The position numbers were made by a program, and so were the translations under genes. A DNA stretch of 64,000 bases. Origin: Herbiconiux sp. A18JL235. Lineage in GTDB: Bacteria > Actinomycetota > Actinomycetes > Actinomycetales > Microbacteriaceae. The notes under the pieces were generated by a model. It saw nothing but the letters and a program-made list of their open reading frames with translations, had not been told where the DNA came from and made no database searches. The stretch spans positions 3,968,001 to 4,032,000 of the forward strand of contig NZ_CP162511.1 of NCBI RefSeq assembly GCF_040939305.1, written 5' to 3'. Of the stretch, positions 1 through 8,565 are shown one piece after another (position 1 is the first letter of the stretch; each line of letters starts with the position of its first letter).

Positions 1-390
1 GCTCTGCAGGATGAACGACCAGATCAGCCCCACCCCGATGCCCGAGATGGCGTACGGGATGAGGAAGGGCAGCCGCAGCCAGATGCCTCCCTTCAGGTCG
101 AAGGTGAGCAGGGCCAGGCCGAGTCCGAGCCCCACCGGCACGATCAGCGTGCCCGCCACCCACAGCAGCGTGTTGCCGAGCGAGCCGAAGAACTCGGGGT
201 CGGCGAACATCGCCCCGTAGTTGGCGAGGCCCACCCAGTCGGGGTCGCCGAGACCGTTGTACTCGGTGAAGCTGAGGTAGGTCGTCCAGAGTAGCGGTGC
301 GTACAGCAGCACCGCCACCAGGATCACGCCCGGGGCGATGAAGCCCCGGGCGGACCACTGGTAGCTGGTCGAGTCACGACGACGAGACAC
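1..390 (-). CDS. CUT1 sugar ABC transporter permease (MalF type), partial
   Basis: First 130 codons of an inner-membrane permease; the 3' end lies beyond the window start. A GTG start at 390 gives MSRRRDSTSYQW, then a hydrophobic segment (FIAPGVILVAVLLYAPLLW) typical of TM1 in MalF/UgpA proteins, a periplasmic stretch with NYGAMFADPEFFGSLGNT, and TM2/TM3 (LIVPVGLGLGLALLTF; LPFLIPYAISGIGVGLIW). The EAA loop is off the window. It starts 14 bases after the stop of the binding-protein gene, with a GGAACGGA ribosome site, so it is the next gene of the ROK/PMI/binding-protein operon. A partner MalG-type permease probably follows outside the window. Substrate inferred from neighbours: a mannose-type sugar or oligosaccharide. 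Confidence 0.85.
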   Translation of the reverse strand, partial: MSRRRDSTSYQWSARGFIAPGVILVAVLLYAPLLWTTYLSFTEYNGLGDPDWVGLANYGAMFADPEFFGSLGNTLLWVAGTLIVPVGLGLGLALLTFDLKGGIWLRLPFLIPYAISGIGVGLIWSFILQS

Positions 391-404
391 GAAGGCTTCC
401 GTTC

Positions 405-1685
405 CTACTTCTGGTCGGCGCCCTGGTCGGCCCAGTACGCGTCGGCCGCGTCCTGGATCTTCTGCAGGAACGGCAGCGGGTCGCCCGGGTTCGCGTTGAA
501 CGCGCCGAACTGCTCCAGTGCCACGGTGAGGATGGGGGTGGGCGTCGCCTCGAAGTACCGCTCGACGAGCTGGTCGTCGGTCGCGACCGAGGTGCCGAGC
601 TCGCTGAGGGCCTCATTGGCCACCGTGGCCTTCGGGTTGAACGGCACGTCCCCACGGGCCTCGCTCCACGCACTCTGCGCATCCGGGCTCATCCACCATT
701 CGGCGAACGCCATGCCGAGGTCGCGCTGGGGAGAGTTCTCAGCGGTGCAGAGCGGGCCGGTCTCCACGGCGACGGCGTTGGGGTCGACGTCGGAGTTCAC
801 GGCCGGGATGACGAAGAAGTCGTAATCGGTGCCCTGGGTCATGCCCGCAGCATCCAGCGACGCGCCGAAGAAGCTGCCGAAGTTGATCATGGCCATGTCG
901 CCCTGCTTCAGCATCACCGCCGGGTCGGTGGTGCTGCCGGCGTCGCTGAACCAGCCCTTGTTCTGCTGGTCGAGCCAGACGTTCATGATGTCGACGACGC
1001 GCGGGTCGGTGTATTTCACCTCGCCGGTCGAGAGTCCGTTGTAGAGCTCGGGGTCGGTGCCGGCGACGAGCTGCTGGAACCAGGGGAAGGTGAACAGCAC
1101 GCTGGTCTGGTAGAACGGCGTGACACCGTTGGCCTTGAGGGTCGCGGCATCCTGCATCAGCTCGTCCCAGGTGGTGGGCTTCTCGAGGCCGTTCTCGTCG
1201 AAGATCGTCTTGTTGTAGTACATGATCCAGTAGGCGATGTTCATCGGCACGCAGTACTGCTTGCCGTCGATCGTGTAGTACTTCTTCAGGTCTTCGCTGA
1301 CGTAGCCGTCGGCGATCGCCTTGTCCCAGATGTCGGTGGTCTCGGCGACGAGGTTCTCGTCGACGAGCTCCTTGAGCGACGACCCGGTGTGCCAGCTGAA
1401 CAGGCCCGGGCTCTTGTTGGTGCGGAACGACTGGCGGATGAACGCGTCGTACTGGTTCGCATCCGAGTACCCGGTCGTGTTCAGCTCGATGTCGACGTCG
1501 GAGCTCGAGGTCTCACTCAGCGTGTCGAAGTCGGGCTCCCAGGCCGCTTTGTCGGTGTAGAAGTTCAGGGTGCCGGTGGTGGCACCGTCGCTTGCGCCGC
1601 CTCCGCCGCCGGAGCAGGCGGTCAGGGCCAGGGCGGCAACCGAGACGGTGGCCAGGAGGCCGACCCTCCGTGTCGTCGATTTCAT
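405..1685 (-). CDS. Extracellular sugar-binding lipoprotein of a CUT1 ABC transporter
   Basis: 426-residue lipoprotein; signal peptide with lipobox LTAC (Cys24) followed by a Gly-rich linker. The body has family-1 solute-binding features: TGTLNFYTDKAAWEPDF at the start of the mature domain, YNKTIFDENGLEKPTTWDE and the usual GMAFAEWWMSPDAQSAWSE-like helix near the C-terminus. It would capture a sugar outside the membrane and deliver it to the permease encoded downstream (390 to 1). Its ATG overlaps the stop of the PMI-like gene (ATGA), so translation is probably coupled. No ATPase gene is visible; as in many actinobacteria a shared MsiK-type ATPase elsewhere may serve the transporter (inference). 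Confidence 0.9.
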   Translation of the reverse strand: MKSTTRRVGLLATVSVAALALTACSGGGGGASDGATTGTLNFYTDKAAWEPDFDTLSETSSSDVDIELNTTGYSDANQYDAFIRQSFRTNKSPGLFSWHTGSSLKELVDENLVAETTDIWDKAIADGYVSEDLKKYYTIDGKQYCVPMNIAYWIMYYNKTIFDENGLEKPTTWDELMQDAATLKANGVTPFYQTSVLFTFPWFQQLVAGTDPELYNGLSTGEVKYTDPRVVDIMNVWLDQQNKGWFSDAGSTTDPAVMLKQGDMAMINFGSFFGASLDAAGMTQGTDYDFFVIPAVNSDVDPNAVAVETGPLCTAENSPQRDLGMAFAEWWMSPDAQSAWSEARGDVPFNPKATVANEALSELGTSVATDDQLVERYFEATPTPILTVALEQFGAFNANPGDPLPFLQKIQDAADAYWADQGADQK

Positions 1686-3529
1686 CGTGAACTCCCTCGT
1701 TCTGTGTGGATCGTCGGTACTGCGTGGTGCGTGCGGATCTCCGTGCCGCGCACGGAGGCCTTGACGGTGGCGAATAGCTCGCTCTCCGAGTTCGGGGTGC
1801 GCCGGATGACGTAGGGCCCGACCACCGCCGGCACGATGAAGGTCTCGGCGTAGTGCACGGTGTAGGGCGGGAAGGCGCCGGTGGGGCTCACCACCTCGAC
1901 CTCGTCGCCCTCCACGAGGTTCAGCACGTTGACCGTGCCCTCGGTGTCGTGCGCGGCCTCGTCGGTGAACCAGTTGCGGCGCACCTCGATGAATTCGAGC
2001 TCGTGCAGCCCCGTGCGCTCCTCGCGGTCGCCGTTCGGGTGCTCCTCGAGCGTCTCGACCCGGTCGAGCAGGTTCTCGGCCACCCATCCGGTGGTGCGGT
2101 CCCACTGGATGTTGTTGCCGCCGTGCTCGAGGTGCACCGGGCGCGGAACACCGTCGAGGCCGAGGCGTCCCCAGTCCCAGAGCTTGAAGGTGAAGATGAA
2201 CGGCGTCGCCGAGATCTCGAGCACCATCGAGTTCGCGCCCGACGCGTGCACGGTGCCGGCGGGGATGGCGAAGTGGTCGTGCTTCTTGGCAGGGTAGGAG
2301 TTGACGAAGCGGTCGGCGTCGAACGGATGCTCCCCATCCGTCGCCGCCTGGAGCGCAGCCATCATCTCCGCTGGGTCGGTCCCCTCCTTGAGGCCGAGGT
2401 AGACGACCGCGTCGTCGCCGGCGTCGAGCAGGTAGTAGCTCTCGTCCTGCGTGTACGGCATGCCGAAGGTCTGCTGGATGTAGTCGGTGAGCGGATGCAC
2501 CTGGAGGGAGAGGTTGCCGCCGCCCATGGTGTCGAGGAAGTCGAAGCGGATGGGGAACTCGGCCCCGAAACGGGCGAAGGTCTTGGCTCCGAGGAGTTCG
2601 CGCGGCTGCTGCAGCACGAGGTCGATGGCGGGGATCTCGACGACTGCGCGTTCCCCCTCCGGGGTGGGGCCCTCGAGCAGCAGCGAGTTCTCCTCGGGCA
2701 CGCAGTCGAAGCACCAGGCGTAGTTGTTGGCGGCGGGTTCGAGATCGAGGCGGTCCTGCATCCAGTGGCCGCCCCAGACGCCGGGATCGAAGAACGGCAC
2801 GACACGCATCGGGCCGGTGGTGGCGTGTTCGAGCGCGCCCCGGAAGGCGTCGCCCGTCACCATGCCGCCGGTCGCGTCGCGCGCGGCGCCGTCGACGACG
2901 AAGTCGACGTGGTCGAAGAAGCGGCGCTTGTGGCGGTCGGCGATGCGCCACTCCACGAAGAAGCCGCGCTTGTACTTGCGGAGCGGTTCCTCGGCGGAGT
3001 TCGGCGTGCGCCAGTTGGTGGCGCCGGCGCGCAGGCGCAGCTGCAGTTCCCAGCGCGCGAGGTCGACCAGCACGAGGGCGTCGGCGTTCGGGGCGGCGAG
3101 TTCGGCGCCCCAGCCGATCACGACGGTGGGGCCCTCGGCTCCGCCACGGCCGGTGAGGCGACCCCGTACAGCGGTGAGACGCTCCGCGTCGTAGAACGCG
3201 GGGAGGGTGAGGTGGCTGAGCACCCCGAACACCCGGTCGTCGGTGAGGTTGGGCGCGATGAGGCGGTCGATGGCCTCGACGGGCAGCGCGGCGGCATCCT
3301 CGATGTCGATGACGTGATAGCCCGGCAGAGCAGCGGCGACGGCCTTCGTGAAGGCGGGAAGATCGACGCCGGGGTAGGTGTCGATCGCGATGACGGGGGC
3401 GCGAGGGCCGCTGCGCTCCCGCGCCGCGGCGTCGACCGCCCCCCAGGCTTCGTCGCCGCGGAGCACGGTGGCGCCGGCGGGGAGTGGGATGGTGGGCTGC
3501 TTGTCGTAGCTCGACGGACGGGAACTCAT
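1682..3529 (-). CDS. Kinase-like domain fused to class I mannose-6-phosphate isomerase-like cupin
   Basis: 615 residues, much longer than a plain ManA (about 390). The C-terminal part (about 240-615) carries type I phosphomannose isomerase hallmarks: QVHP (343-346), ESYYLL (363-368) and HDHFAIPAGTVHA (417-429), which supply the Zn-binding Gln/His/Glu/His set, so interconversion of mannose-6-P and fructose-6-P or a related aldose/ketose-P is likely. The N-terminal 210 residues look like a uridine-kinase/P-loop fold (VIAID at 46-50, KRGFFVEWRIADRHKRRFF near 188-205), but the place of the Walker A GxxGxGK[ST] reads TYPGVDLPAF, with no Lys or Ser/Thr, so it should not bind ATP normally. ATGA overlaps on both sides couple it to the ROK kinase and the binding protein. 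Which sugar phosphate it uses is inferred from context. Confidence 0.8.
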   Translation of the reverse strand: MSSRPSSYDKQPTIPLPAGATVLRGDEAWGAVDAAARERSGPRAPVIAIDTYPGVDLPAFTKAVAAALPGYHVIDIEDAAALPVEAIDRLIAPNLTDDRVFGVLSHLTLPAFYDAERLTAVRGRLTGRGGAEGPTVVIGWGAELAAPNADALVLVDLARWELQLRLRAGATNWRTPNSAEEPLRKYKRGFFVEWRIADRHKRRFFDHVDFVVDGAARDATGGMVTGDAFRGALEHATTGPMRVVPFFDPGVWGGHWMQDRLDLEPAANNYAWCFDCVPEENSLLLEGPTPEGERAVVEIPAIDLVLQQPRELLGAKTFARFGAEFPIRFDFLDTMGGGNLSLQVHPLTDYIQQTFGMPYTQDESYYLLDAGDDAVVYLGLKEGTDPAEMMAALQAATDGEHPFDADRFVNSYPAKKHDHFAIPAGTVHASGANSMVLEISATPFIFTFKLWDWGRLGLDGVPRPVHLEHGGNNIQWDRTTGWVAENLLDRVETLEEHPNGDREERTGLHELEFIEVRRNWFTDEAAHDTEGTVNVLNLVEGDEVEVVSPTGAFPPYTVHYAETFIVPAVVGPYVIRRTPNSESELFATVKASVRGTEIRTHHAVPTIHTERGSSR

Positions 3530-4608
3530 CAGGTGCGGGGCCTTTCGGTTGCGGACGGCGCGCGACCATCGCTCTGTGCCAGGGCGGAGAGCCCGAGCAC
3601 GACGGAGACGTCGGGCCGGTCGGGCACGACGAGGGGCGGCCGGAACGACGACGACCAGAGGTGCGCGTGCACCTGCTCGGTCAGGGCAGGCACGATCAGC
3701 GGCGCAGAGCGCATCACCCCGCCCGAGACGATCACGACATCGGGGTCGTAGGCGTGGCAGAGGGTCACGATCGCCGCGCTCCAGACACGGAGGTAGCGGT
3801 CGAGGAGCGTTCGGGAGTCGGAGTGGTCGAGGGTCTCGACGACGTCGGCGATGCCGATGGCTGCGCCGGCGTCGATCCGCTCGCGAAGCGACGAGAGGTC
3901 TCCCGGAGTTCTGCGGTCGCCGCCCTCGGCGGGCGCCGGAGCGCTTGGCCCGGCGCGACGCTCGGAGTCGGCCGAGGGGCCGCCGTTCGTGGCGAACCCG
4001 TGGAGCTCGACCGCCGCGAGTGAGCGCTCGAGGGCCCAGGTGCTGGCGAGTGCCTCGGCGCACCCGACGTTGCCACAACTGCAGACGGGGCCGTCGAGGT
4101 CGACCGTGACGTGGCCGCCGAGGATGCCGGCGTGGTCGTGGCCGCCGTGCAGCAACCGGCCGTCGAGCAGGGCGGCGGTGCCGATGCCCGTGCCGAACAG
4201 CGCGATGACGGCGTTCTGCGCGCCGACCGCGACGCCGTAGCGGGCCTCGCCGAGCAGCGCGGCCCTGGCGTCGTTCTCGACCACCGCCGGAAGACCGAAC
4301 GTCTCACGGGACCACGCGTCGAGATCACGCCCCGCGAGGTAGCCGTACTTGTCGTGGGCGGCGATGAGCGCGCACCGCCGCCGGTCGACCACTCCCGGCA
4401 CCGCGATGGAGACGACGGAGGCCCCTCCCCACGACGGCGTTCCCGACCCGACCTGGGTGTGCGCCAGGCGACGGAGCTCTCCAGCCGCCTGGGTGAGGTC
4501 GTCGGGTGTGCCCCGAACCGGCAGTTCCGCATGGGCGAGGATGCGCCCGTCGTCGCAGACGCCGAGCTTGATCGCTGAGCCGCCGAAGTCGATGCAGAGC
4601 TCGGTCAT
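3529..4608 (-). CDS. ROK-family sugar kinase
   Basis: 359-residue cytoplasmic kinase. The N-terminus CIDFGGSAIKLG is the ATP phosphate-binding loop of the actin/hexokinase fold; ALFGTGIGTA and the GHDHAGILGGH stretch form the sugar site, and CSCGNVGCAE is the ROK Zn motif. No N-terminal HTH, so this is an enzyme and not a ROK repressor. A Ser/Pro/Ala-rich insertion (about residues 215-240) precedes the C-terminal lobe. It is the first gene of the operon running into the PMI-like gene and sugar transporter; together they would import, phosphorylate and isomerise a hexose, most simply mannose via mannose-6-P. The ATG at 4608 fits the ROK start. A LacI-type operator lies 81 bases upstream. Confidence 0.85.
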   Translation of the reverse strand: MTELCIDFGGSAIKLGVCDDGRILAHAELPVRGTPDDLTQAAGELRRLAHTQVGSGTPSWGGASVVSIAVPGVVDRRRCALIAAHDKYGYLAGRDLDAWSRETFGLPAVVENDARAALLGEARYGVAVGAQNAVIALFGTGIGTAALLDGRLLHGGHDHAGILGGHVTVDLDGPVCSCGNVGCAEALASTWALERSLAAVELHGFATNGGPSADSERRAGPSAPAPAEGGDRRTPGDLSSLRERIDAGAAIGIADVVETLDHSDSRTLLDRYLRVWSAAIVTLCHAYDPDVVIVSGGVMRSAPLIVPALTEQVHAHLWSSSFRPPLVVPDRPDVSVVLGLSALAQSDGRAPSATERPRT

Positions 4609-4688
4609 CGGCGCATCCTCTCTGATGTGGGCGGTGGCCGGCAGGGAGGAAGCTCGGATCGTGAGCCGAGCTTCCCCGCAGGCCGTCT

Positions 4689-4702
4689 TGGTATCGTTAC
4701 CA
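4689..4702. promoter_or_regulatory. LacI-type operator before the ROK/PMI/ABC operon
   Basis: TGGTATCGTTACCA is a 14-bp near-perfect palindrome centred on CG, the usual form of LacI/GalR operators. It lies between the end of the LacI gene (4752) and the ROK start (4608), where a repressor would block the operon promoter. Binding by the adjacent LacI protein is inferred. Confidence 0.7.
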
Positions 4703-4751
4703 TAGCCAGACCGCGACCGGTCCCGCAACCCATCGTCCCGAAGACCATGGT

Positions 4752-5765
4752 TCAGGACCTGGCGACGCGCAATGACACGGGCAACTCGATGGTGCGCGCC
4801 GGCCCGTCATCGCCGGCCAAGCGCTCGAACAGCAGCCGGCCCGCCACGCGACCGAGTTCCCGCGCGTCGTGGTGCAGCACGGTCACCGGCACCGGCATCA
4901 GTTCCGCGAGCTCGAAGTCGTCGAAGCTCACGATGCTCGGGAAGTCACGACGCCCCGCCATCGCGCGCCTGCCGATCTCCTGGAGCGCACCGATGGTATT
5001 GCGGTTGTTGGCGCAGAAGATCGCGGTGGGCGGCTCGGCGAGGTCGAAGAGCTCCTCGGTCGCGATGCGGGCCGATTCGACGTCTTGCTGGCTGCGCCGG
5101 ACCAGCTCCGGCGCGAGCGACACGCCCTTCTCGTCGAGCGCTCGCTGGAAGCCGTCGAATCGTCGCTGCCCCGTGATGACGGAGAGCACGTTGCCGAGAT
5201 AGGCGATGCGGGTGTGCCCTTCGCGCAGGAGCTTCATGGTGCCGTTGTAGGCACCGCCGACGTCGTCGAGCACCACGACGTCGGCGTACAGCCCGTCGAC
5301 CCGGCGCGAGGCGAGGACCAACGGGGCGCCGCCGAGCCGCTCTCGGCTGAGGTGGTCGTACGCACCGCCCGAGGGCACGAGCACGAGACCCTCGACCTGC
5401 CGGCCCACGAAGTCGGCGACGAGCTGCCGCTCCCTGCCGATCGCCTCGCCGGTGTTGCCGAGCAGGATGCGGCGACCGTGCTGGGTGGCGATCTCCTCCA
5501 CACCGAGCGCGAAGTTGCCGTAGTAGGGGTTGGCGAGGTTCGTGATGGCGACACCGATCAGCCCGCTGGGCTGACCCGGCCTGAGGCTGCGTGCGTTCTC
5601 ATTGCGCCGGTAGCCGAGCTCTTCGACGGCGGCCAGCACCCGCTCCTGGATCTCCGGGCGCACGTTCGCACCCCCGCCGAGTGTCCGCGACACCGTCATC
5701 GGACTCACACCCGCCCGCGCCGCCACCTCCTTGACCGTGGGCGGTCGCGATTCGGAGCGCTTCAC
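4752..5765 (-). CDS. LacI-family transcriptional regulator
   Basis: 337 residues, normal length. The HTH (residues 10-30) reads TVKEVAARAGVSPMTVSRTL, followed by the hinge helix region with RRNENARSLRPG. The effector domain has the usual GLIGVAITNLANPYYGNF start, TAIFCANNRNTIGALQ and SIVSFDDFELAEL blocks. GTG start at 5765 with AAGGGA about 6 bases before. It is upstream of, and on the same strand as, the ROK/PMI/ABC operon, and divergent from the secreted propeller gene. CG-centred palindromes lie on both sides (4689-4702 and 5871-5884), so it probably represses both units and itself; the inducer would be the imported sugar or its phosphate (inference). Confidence 0.9.
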   Translation of the reverse strand: MKRSESRPPTVKEVAARAGVSPMTVSRTLGGGANVRPEIQERVLAAVEELGYRRNENARSLRPGQPSGLIGVAITNLANPYYGNFALGVEEIATQHGRRILLGNTGEAIGRERQLVADFVGRQVEGLVLVPSGGAYDHLSRERLGGAPLVLASRRVDGLYADVVVLDDVGGAYNGTMKLLREGHTRIAYLGNVLSVITGQRRFDGFQRALDEKGVSLAPELVRRSQQDVESARIATEELFDLAEPPTAIFCANNRNTIGALQEIGRRAMAGRRDFPSIVSFDDFELAELMPVPVTVLHHDARELGRVAGRLLFERLAGDDGPARTIELPVSLRVARS

Positions 5766-5870
5766 GTGTCATCCCTTCGAGAGCAGGCCGCCCGTCCACG
5801 CTACAACCTGCATGCCGCCCGACCGGACGACCACTGGCGCGATGCCCGGCGAGGTGCTACCGTTCCCGCT

Positions 5871-5884
5871 TGATAACGTTAACA
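5871..5884. promoter_or_regulatory. LacI-type operator in the divergent promoter
   Basis: TGATAACGTTAACA is a palindrome with one mismatched pair, centred on CG, between the LacI gene (start 5765) and the plus-strand secreted protein (start 5944). It resembles the classic TGNNANCGNTNNCA pattern and the site at 4689-4702, which suggests autoregulation and control of the secreted protein by the same LacI protein. Confidence 0.7.
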
Positions 5885-5943
5885 GGCGCAGACAGAGCTG
5901 TCGAGGCCGCGGTGTCTGCCGATCGCGAGAGGATTTCCCGCTG

Positions 5944-7137
5944 ATGAGCATGCGACGACGAGGTCGACCGATCGGGTTCGCGACGATGGCGGCGGCACTG
6001 ACGACGCTCGCCCTCGCCGCGGGTGCTGCACCGCTGACGGCGAGCGCCGCCGCGCCCGGAACGACGGATGTGCTGGCCGGTGGATCAGCACGGCCGGCGT
6101 CCGGGCATCAGGCCCTCCCCTGCATCCGGCCCAGCGTCAGCACGAACGACGAGCTCACGTCTTTGTTCGACGACTACGGCGACAGTGCCGGTCGCTGGAC
6201 AGGCGCCGACTCCTCGTACAGCGTTCCGCTTCCCGGCGGCCGCACCGCCTGGATCTACTCCGACACGTTCCTCGGCGAGGTGAACCCCGACCACTCGCGC
6301 CCGGCCGACTCGCCCTTCGTGCACAACTCGATCATCGTCGACGACGGCGGCACCCTCACGACGTACACCGGAGGCACGACGGATGCTCCGGCCTCACTCG
6401 TGACCGTGCCGGGCGGCGACGAGGCACAGAACTGGTACTGGTTCGGAGACGCCACCGTCGAGGGAGGGGCGCTGCGCGTACTGCTGCTCGAGTTCAAGAA
6501 GACGGGGACGGGCGTGTTCGACTTCGCGTTCGCGGGCAGCGCGATCGCGTCGTTCGACGTCGCGACCATGGCGCTCACCGGGACGACTGCGCTGCCGGAG
6601 TCGGGCATCCACTGGGGCTCGGCGATCCTCGAGGACGGCGGCTACACGTACGTGTACGGCGTCGAAGACCAGCAGGCGCAGAAGTGGGCGCACCTCGCGC
6701 GGGTGCCGTCGGGTCAGCTGACGGATCCGTCGGCGTGGCGGTACCTCGCCGACGGTGGTTGGGCGACCACCCCGACGGCCTCGAAGCGGGTGCTCGAGGG
6801 CGTCTCGAACGAGTTCAGCGTACAGAAGGTGCACGGTGCCTACCTTCTCGTCACAGGCGACGCCACCGAGGCCCTGAGTGCGAAGATCGTGGGCTACGCC
6901 GCGACATCACCCGAGGGTCCGTTCGGGCACAAGACGCTGCTCTACTCCACCCCGGAGACGGGCGGGAACGTGTTCACGTACAACGCGAAGGCCCACCCGC
7001 AGTTCACCCACGGTCGAACCATCACGGTCACCTACAACGTGAACAGCTTCGACACCGCCGACGTCTACGCCGATGTCGCGAACTACCGGCCCCGCTACAT
7101 CGACGTCACGGCGAATCTCGGGCCCTGCGCGAGCTGA
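5944..7137 (+). CDS. Secreted beta-propeller protein of the DUF4185/DUF5005 type
   Basis: 397 residues with a twin-Arg-like basic start (MSMRRRGRP), a hydrophobic core (FATMAAALTTLALAAGAA) and an Ala-rich cleavage region, so exported. The mature part has repeated strands with patterns such as AWIYSDTFLGEV, HNSIIVDDGGTL, YWFGDATVEGGALRVLLLEF and ARYIDVTANLG-like ends, as in five-bladed propeller proteins related to glycoside hydrolases (DUF4185/DUF5005). No catalytic assignment can be made. GAGAGGA lies about 11 bases before the ATG. The LacI-type operator just upstream and the neighbouring sugar operon suggest a role in glycan handling at the surface (inference). Confidence 0.6.
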   Translation: MSMRRRGRPIGFATMAAALTTLALAAGAAPLTASAAAPGTTDVLAGGSARPASGHQALPCIRPSVSTNDELTSLFDDYGDSAGRWTGADSSYSVPLPGGRTAWIYSDTFLGEVNPDHSRPADSPFVHNSIIVDDGGTLTTYTGGTTDAPASLVTVPGGDEAQNWYWFGDATVEGGALRVLLLEFKKTGTGVFDFAFAGSAIASFDVATMALTGTTALPESGIHWGSAILEDGGYTYVYGVEDQQAQKWAHLARVPSGQLTDPSAWRYLADGGWATTPTASKRVLEGVSNEFSVQKVHGAYLLVTGDATEALSAKIVGYAATSPEGPFGHKTLLYSTPETGGNVFTYNAKAHPQFTHGRTITVTYNVNSFDTADVYADVANYRPRYIDVTANLGPCAS

Positions 7138-7143
7138 CGCCCG

Positions 7144-8232
7144 CTACCGCAGCACGAGCGCGACGACGAGTCCCCCGAAGCACAGGGCGGTTCCGACCGT
7201 GATGGCGATCGTGCCGGGGCTCCAGATGGTGCGGAGTCGTCGGCCCGGCCGCGCGACCTCCCGCACCCGGACGGTCGGCTCCCCGGCCGCGCCCGCGGCG
7301 GGGCGGGCAACCCTCTCGTCGCGCCAGCTGCCCCACCGCTCGACACGGTCGTCGAGCGCATCGACGGCGGCGGTGAGTGCCGCCCATCGGTCGGCCCGGT
7401 CGGTGACGAGGTCATGGGAGCTCACGAGGAACATCCAGTCGTCGATGATCTCCACGTCGAGGCCGCGCACGTGGTCGATCAGGCGGGCCATCACATCCGG
7501 CGTGAAGAGGTAGAGCGCGTCCCGCTCGTACCCTTCCGGGCAGTACAGCTGGAAGAAGCGGTCGAAGTCCCCTTCGAGCGAGAGCACCTGCGACCCGCGC
7601 AGCGCTGCGGGTGTGAGCAGCGAGCGCCGCGGCCCGTCCTCCGATCGCAGGAGGATGTTCGGCAGCTCGGCGGGAAGCCGGAGGGCCGCATAGCCGCCGA
7701 ACGGCGGCGAGGTGCTCGTCGAGACTGGCGCCGCGAGCTCGTAGTTCGCGAACTCGATCGGGCGCTCCCCTGCGGTGCGGAGCACGCGGGTGAGGTTCAA
7801 GCCGCCCCGGGTCTTGAGCGGCGACCCGCGTTCGGCTCCCGTGGGGCCCGGCCGGTAGGTCATGCCGTTCGCCGCCGCGAAGCGCATCAGCCTGTGGTGC
7901 ACCCGCGGGCGCGGCCTCCGTCGCAGCAGCCGGAGCCAGGTCGTGCCGGTGAGCAGGCACGTCAGGGCCAGCACCCCGCCGAGGGAGGCCTGCACGATGA
8001 CGGCCGTCGACACCTCGGTCTCGCCCCGCACCACCTCTCCGACCAGGATGCCGGCGAGCACGAGCGCGACCATCGCCATCACGACGGTCGGCACCCCGAG
8101 CATGACGCGGCGGATCGTGCCCACGGTGTCGCGCGCTTCCGGATGCGCCTCGGTGAGTGCCCGCCACGAGCGGCGCACTTCGCGCCGGCTCACCCGTTCG
8201 GTCAGCGGGCTGACGTCGAGCGGTGCGCTCAT
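7144..8232 (-). CDS. Membrane protein of unknown function
   Basis: 362 residues. Two N-terminal TM helices (MLGVPTVVMAMVALVLAGILV; VIVQASLGGVLALTCLL), a cytoplasmic or extracellular domain of about 220 residues, and a C-terminal TM helix (TIAITVGTALCFGGLVVALVL) ending LR. The central domain (RFAAANGMTYRPGP ... FDRFFQLYCPEGYERDALYLFTPDVMARLIDH) is a conserved pattern in actinobacterial membrane proteins, somewhat like DUF3137 proteins, but I do not recognise a function. The start at 8232 overlaps the stop of the upstream small gene (ATGA); an alternative ATG lies at 8241. The stop at 7144 is 7 bases from the convergent propeller gene. Confidence 0.7.
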   Translation of the reverse strand: MSAPLDVSPLTERVSRREVRRSWRALTEAHPEARDTVGTIRRVMLGVPTVVMAMVALVLAGILVGEVVRGETEVSTAVIVQASLGGVLALTCLLTGTTWLRLLRRRPRPRVHHRLMRFAAANGMTYRPGPTGAERGSPLKTRGGLNLTRVLRTAGERPIEFANYELAAPVSTSTSPPFGGYAALRLPAELPNILLRSEDGPRRSLLTPAALRGSQVLSLEGDFDRFFQLYCPEGYERDALYLFTPDVMARLIDHVRGLDVEIIDDWMFLVSSHDLVTDRADRWAALTAAVDALDDRVERWGSWRDERVARPAAGAAGEPTVRVREVARPGRRLRTIWSPGTIAITVGTALCFGGLVVALVLR

Positions 8233-8525
8233 TCGCCGCATGTCACGTGTGACGCGGAGTAGATCCGCTCCCGGAGTCCGGCGAGCGCTCGATTGATGCG
8301 ATCGACCTGGCCATCCGCCACGGCATGGCCGTTGACGGGGTGGATGACCAGGTCGTTCAGGCTCCCCATCCCGCCGAACAGACGCCTCACCTCCGCCGGA
8401 TCACCTCCGGCTGCGACCCGCTCGGCCGCTTGTGCACACCGGTCGGCCCACGGTGTCTCACCCACGGCGCGCAGCAGCACCGACAGATCTCGCAGCGACT
8501 CCTGCAACTCCCGATCGCGTTCCAC
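8229..8525 (-). CDS. Small conserved protein, DUF6966-like
   Basis: 98 residues from a GTG at 8525 (MERDRELQESLRDLS). It contains GETPWADRCAQAAERVAAGG and RRLFGGMGSLNDLVIHP, a helical pattern I associate with the DUF6966 family of small cytoplasmic proteins; function unknown. It overlaps the membrane-protein gene by ATGA, so the two are co-translated and may act together. The reading frame continues open upstream (to 8975), but that stretch overlaps the divergent serine hydrolase gene and has no ribosome site, so the short form is preferred. Confidence 0.6.
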   Translation of the reverse strand: MERDRELQESLRDLSVLLRAVGETPWADRCAQAAERVAAGGDPAEVRRLFGGMGSLNDLVIHPVNGHAVADGQVDRINRALAGLRERIYSASHVTCGE

Positions 8526-8565
8526 GAGAAGAGTCTCCCACCCGCCGAGGAGGCAGACTGGAGAG

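Noticed and set aside
405..3569. Very long open frame on the minus strand spanning the binding protein and running through the PMI-like gene
   Set aside because: Only the last 426 codons have a signal peptide and family motifs; the upstream part is an Arg/Pro-rich out-of-frame reading of the PMI-like gene, typical for high-GC DNA.
1853..3751. 632-codon plus-strand open frame opposite the PMI-like gene
   Set aside because: Antisense shadow: low-complexity Val/Gly/Glu/Arg composition, no family motif, no ribosome site, and the real gene is on the other strand. Similar shadows opposite iolD, the GH32 genes and the fused ATPase-permease were dropped.
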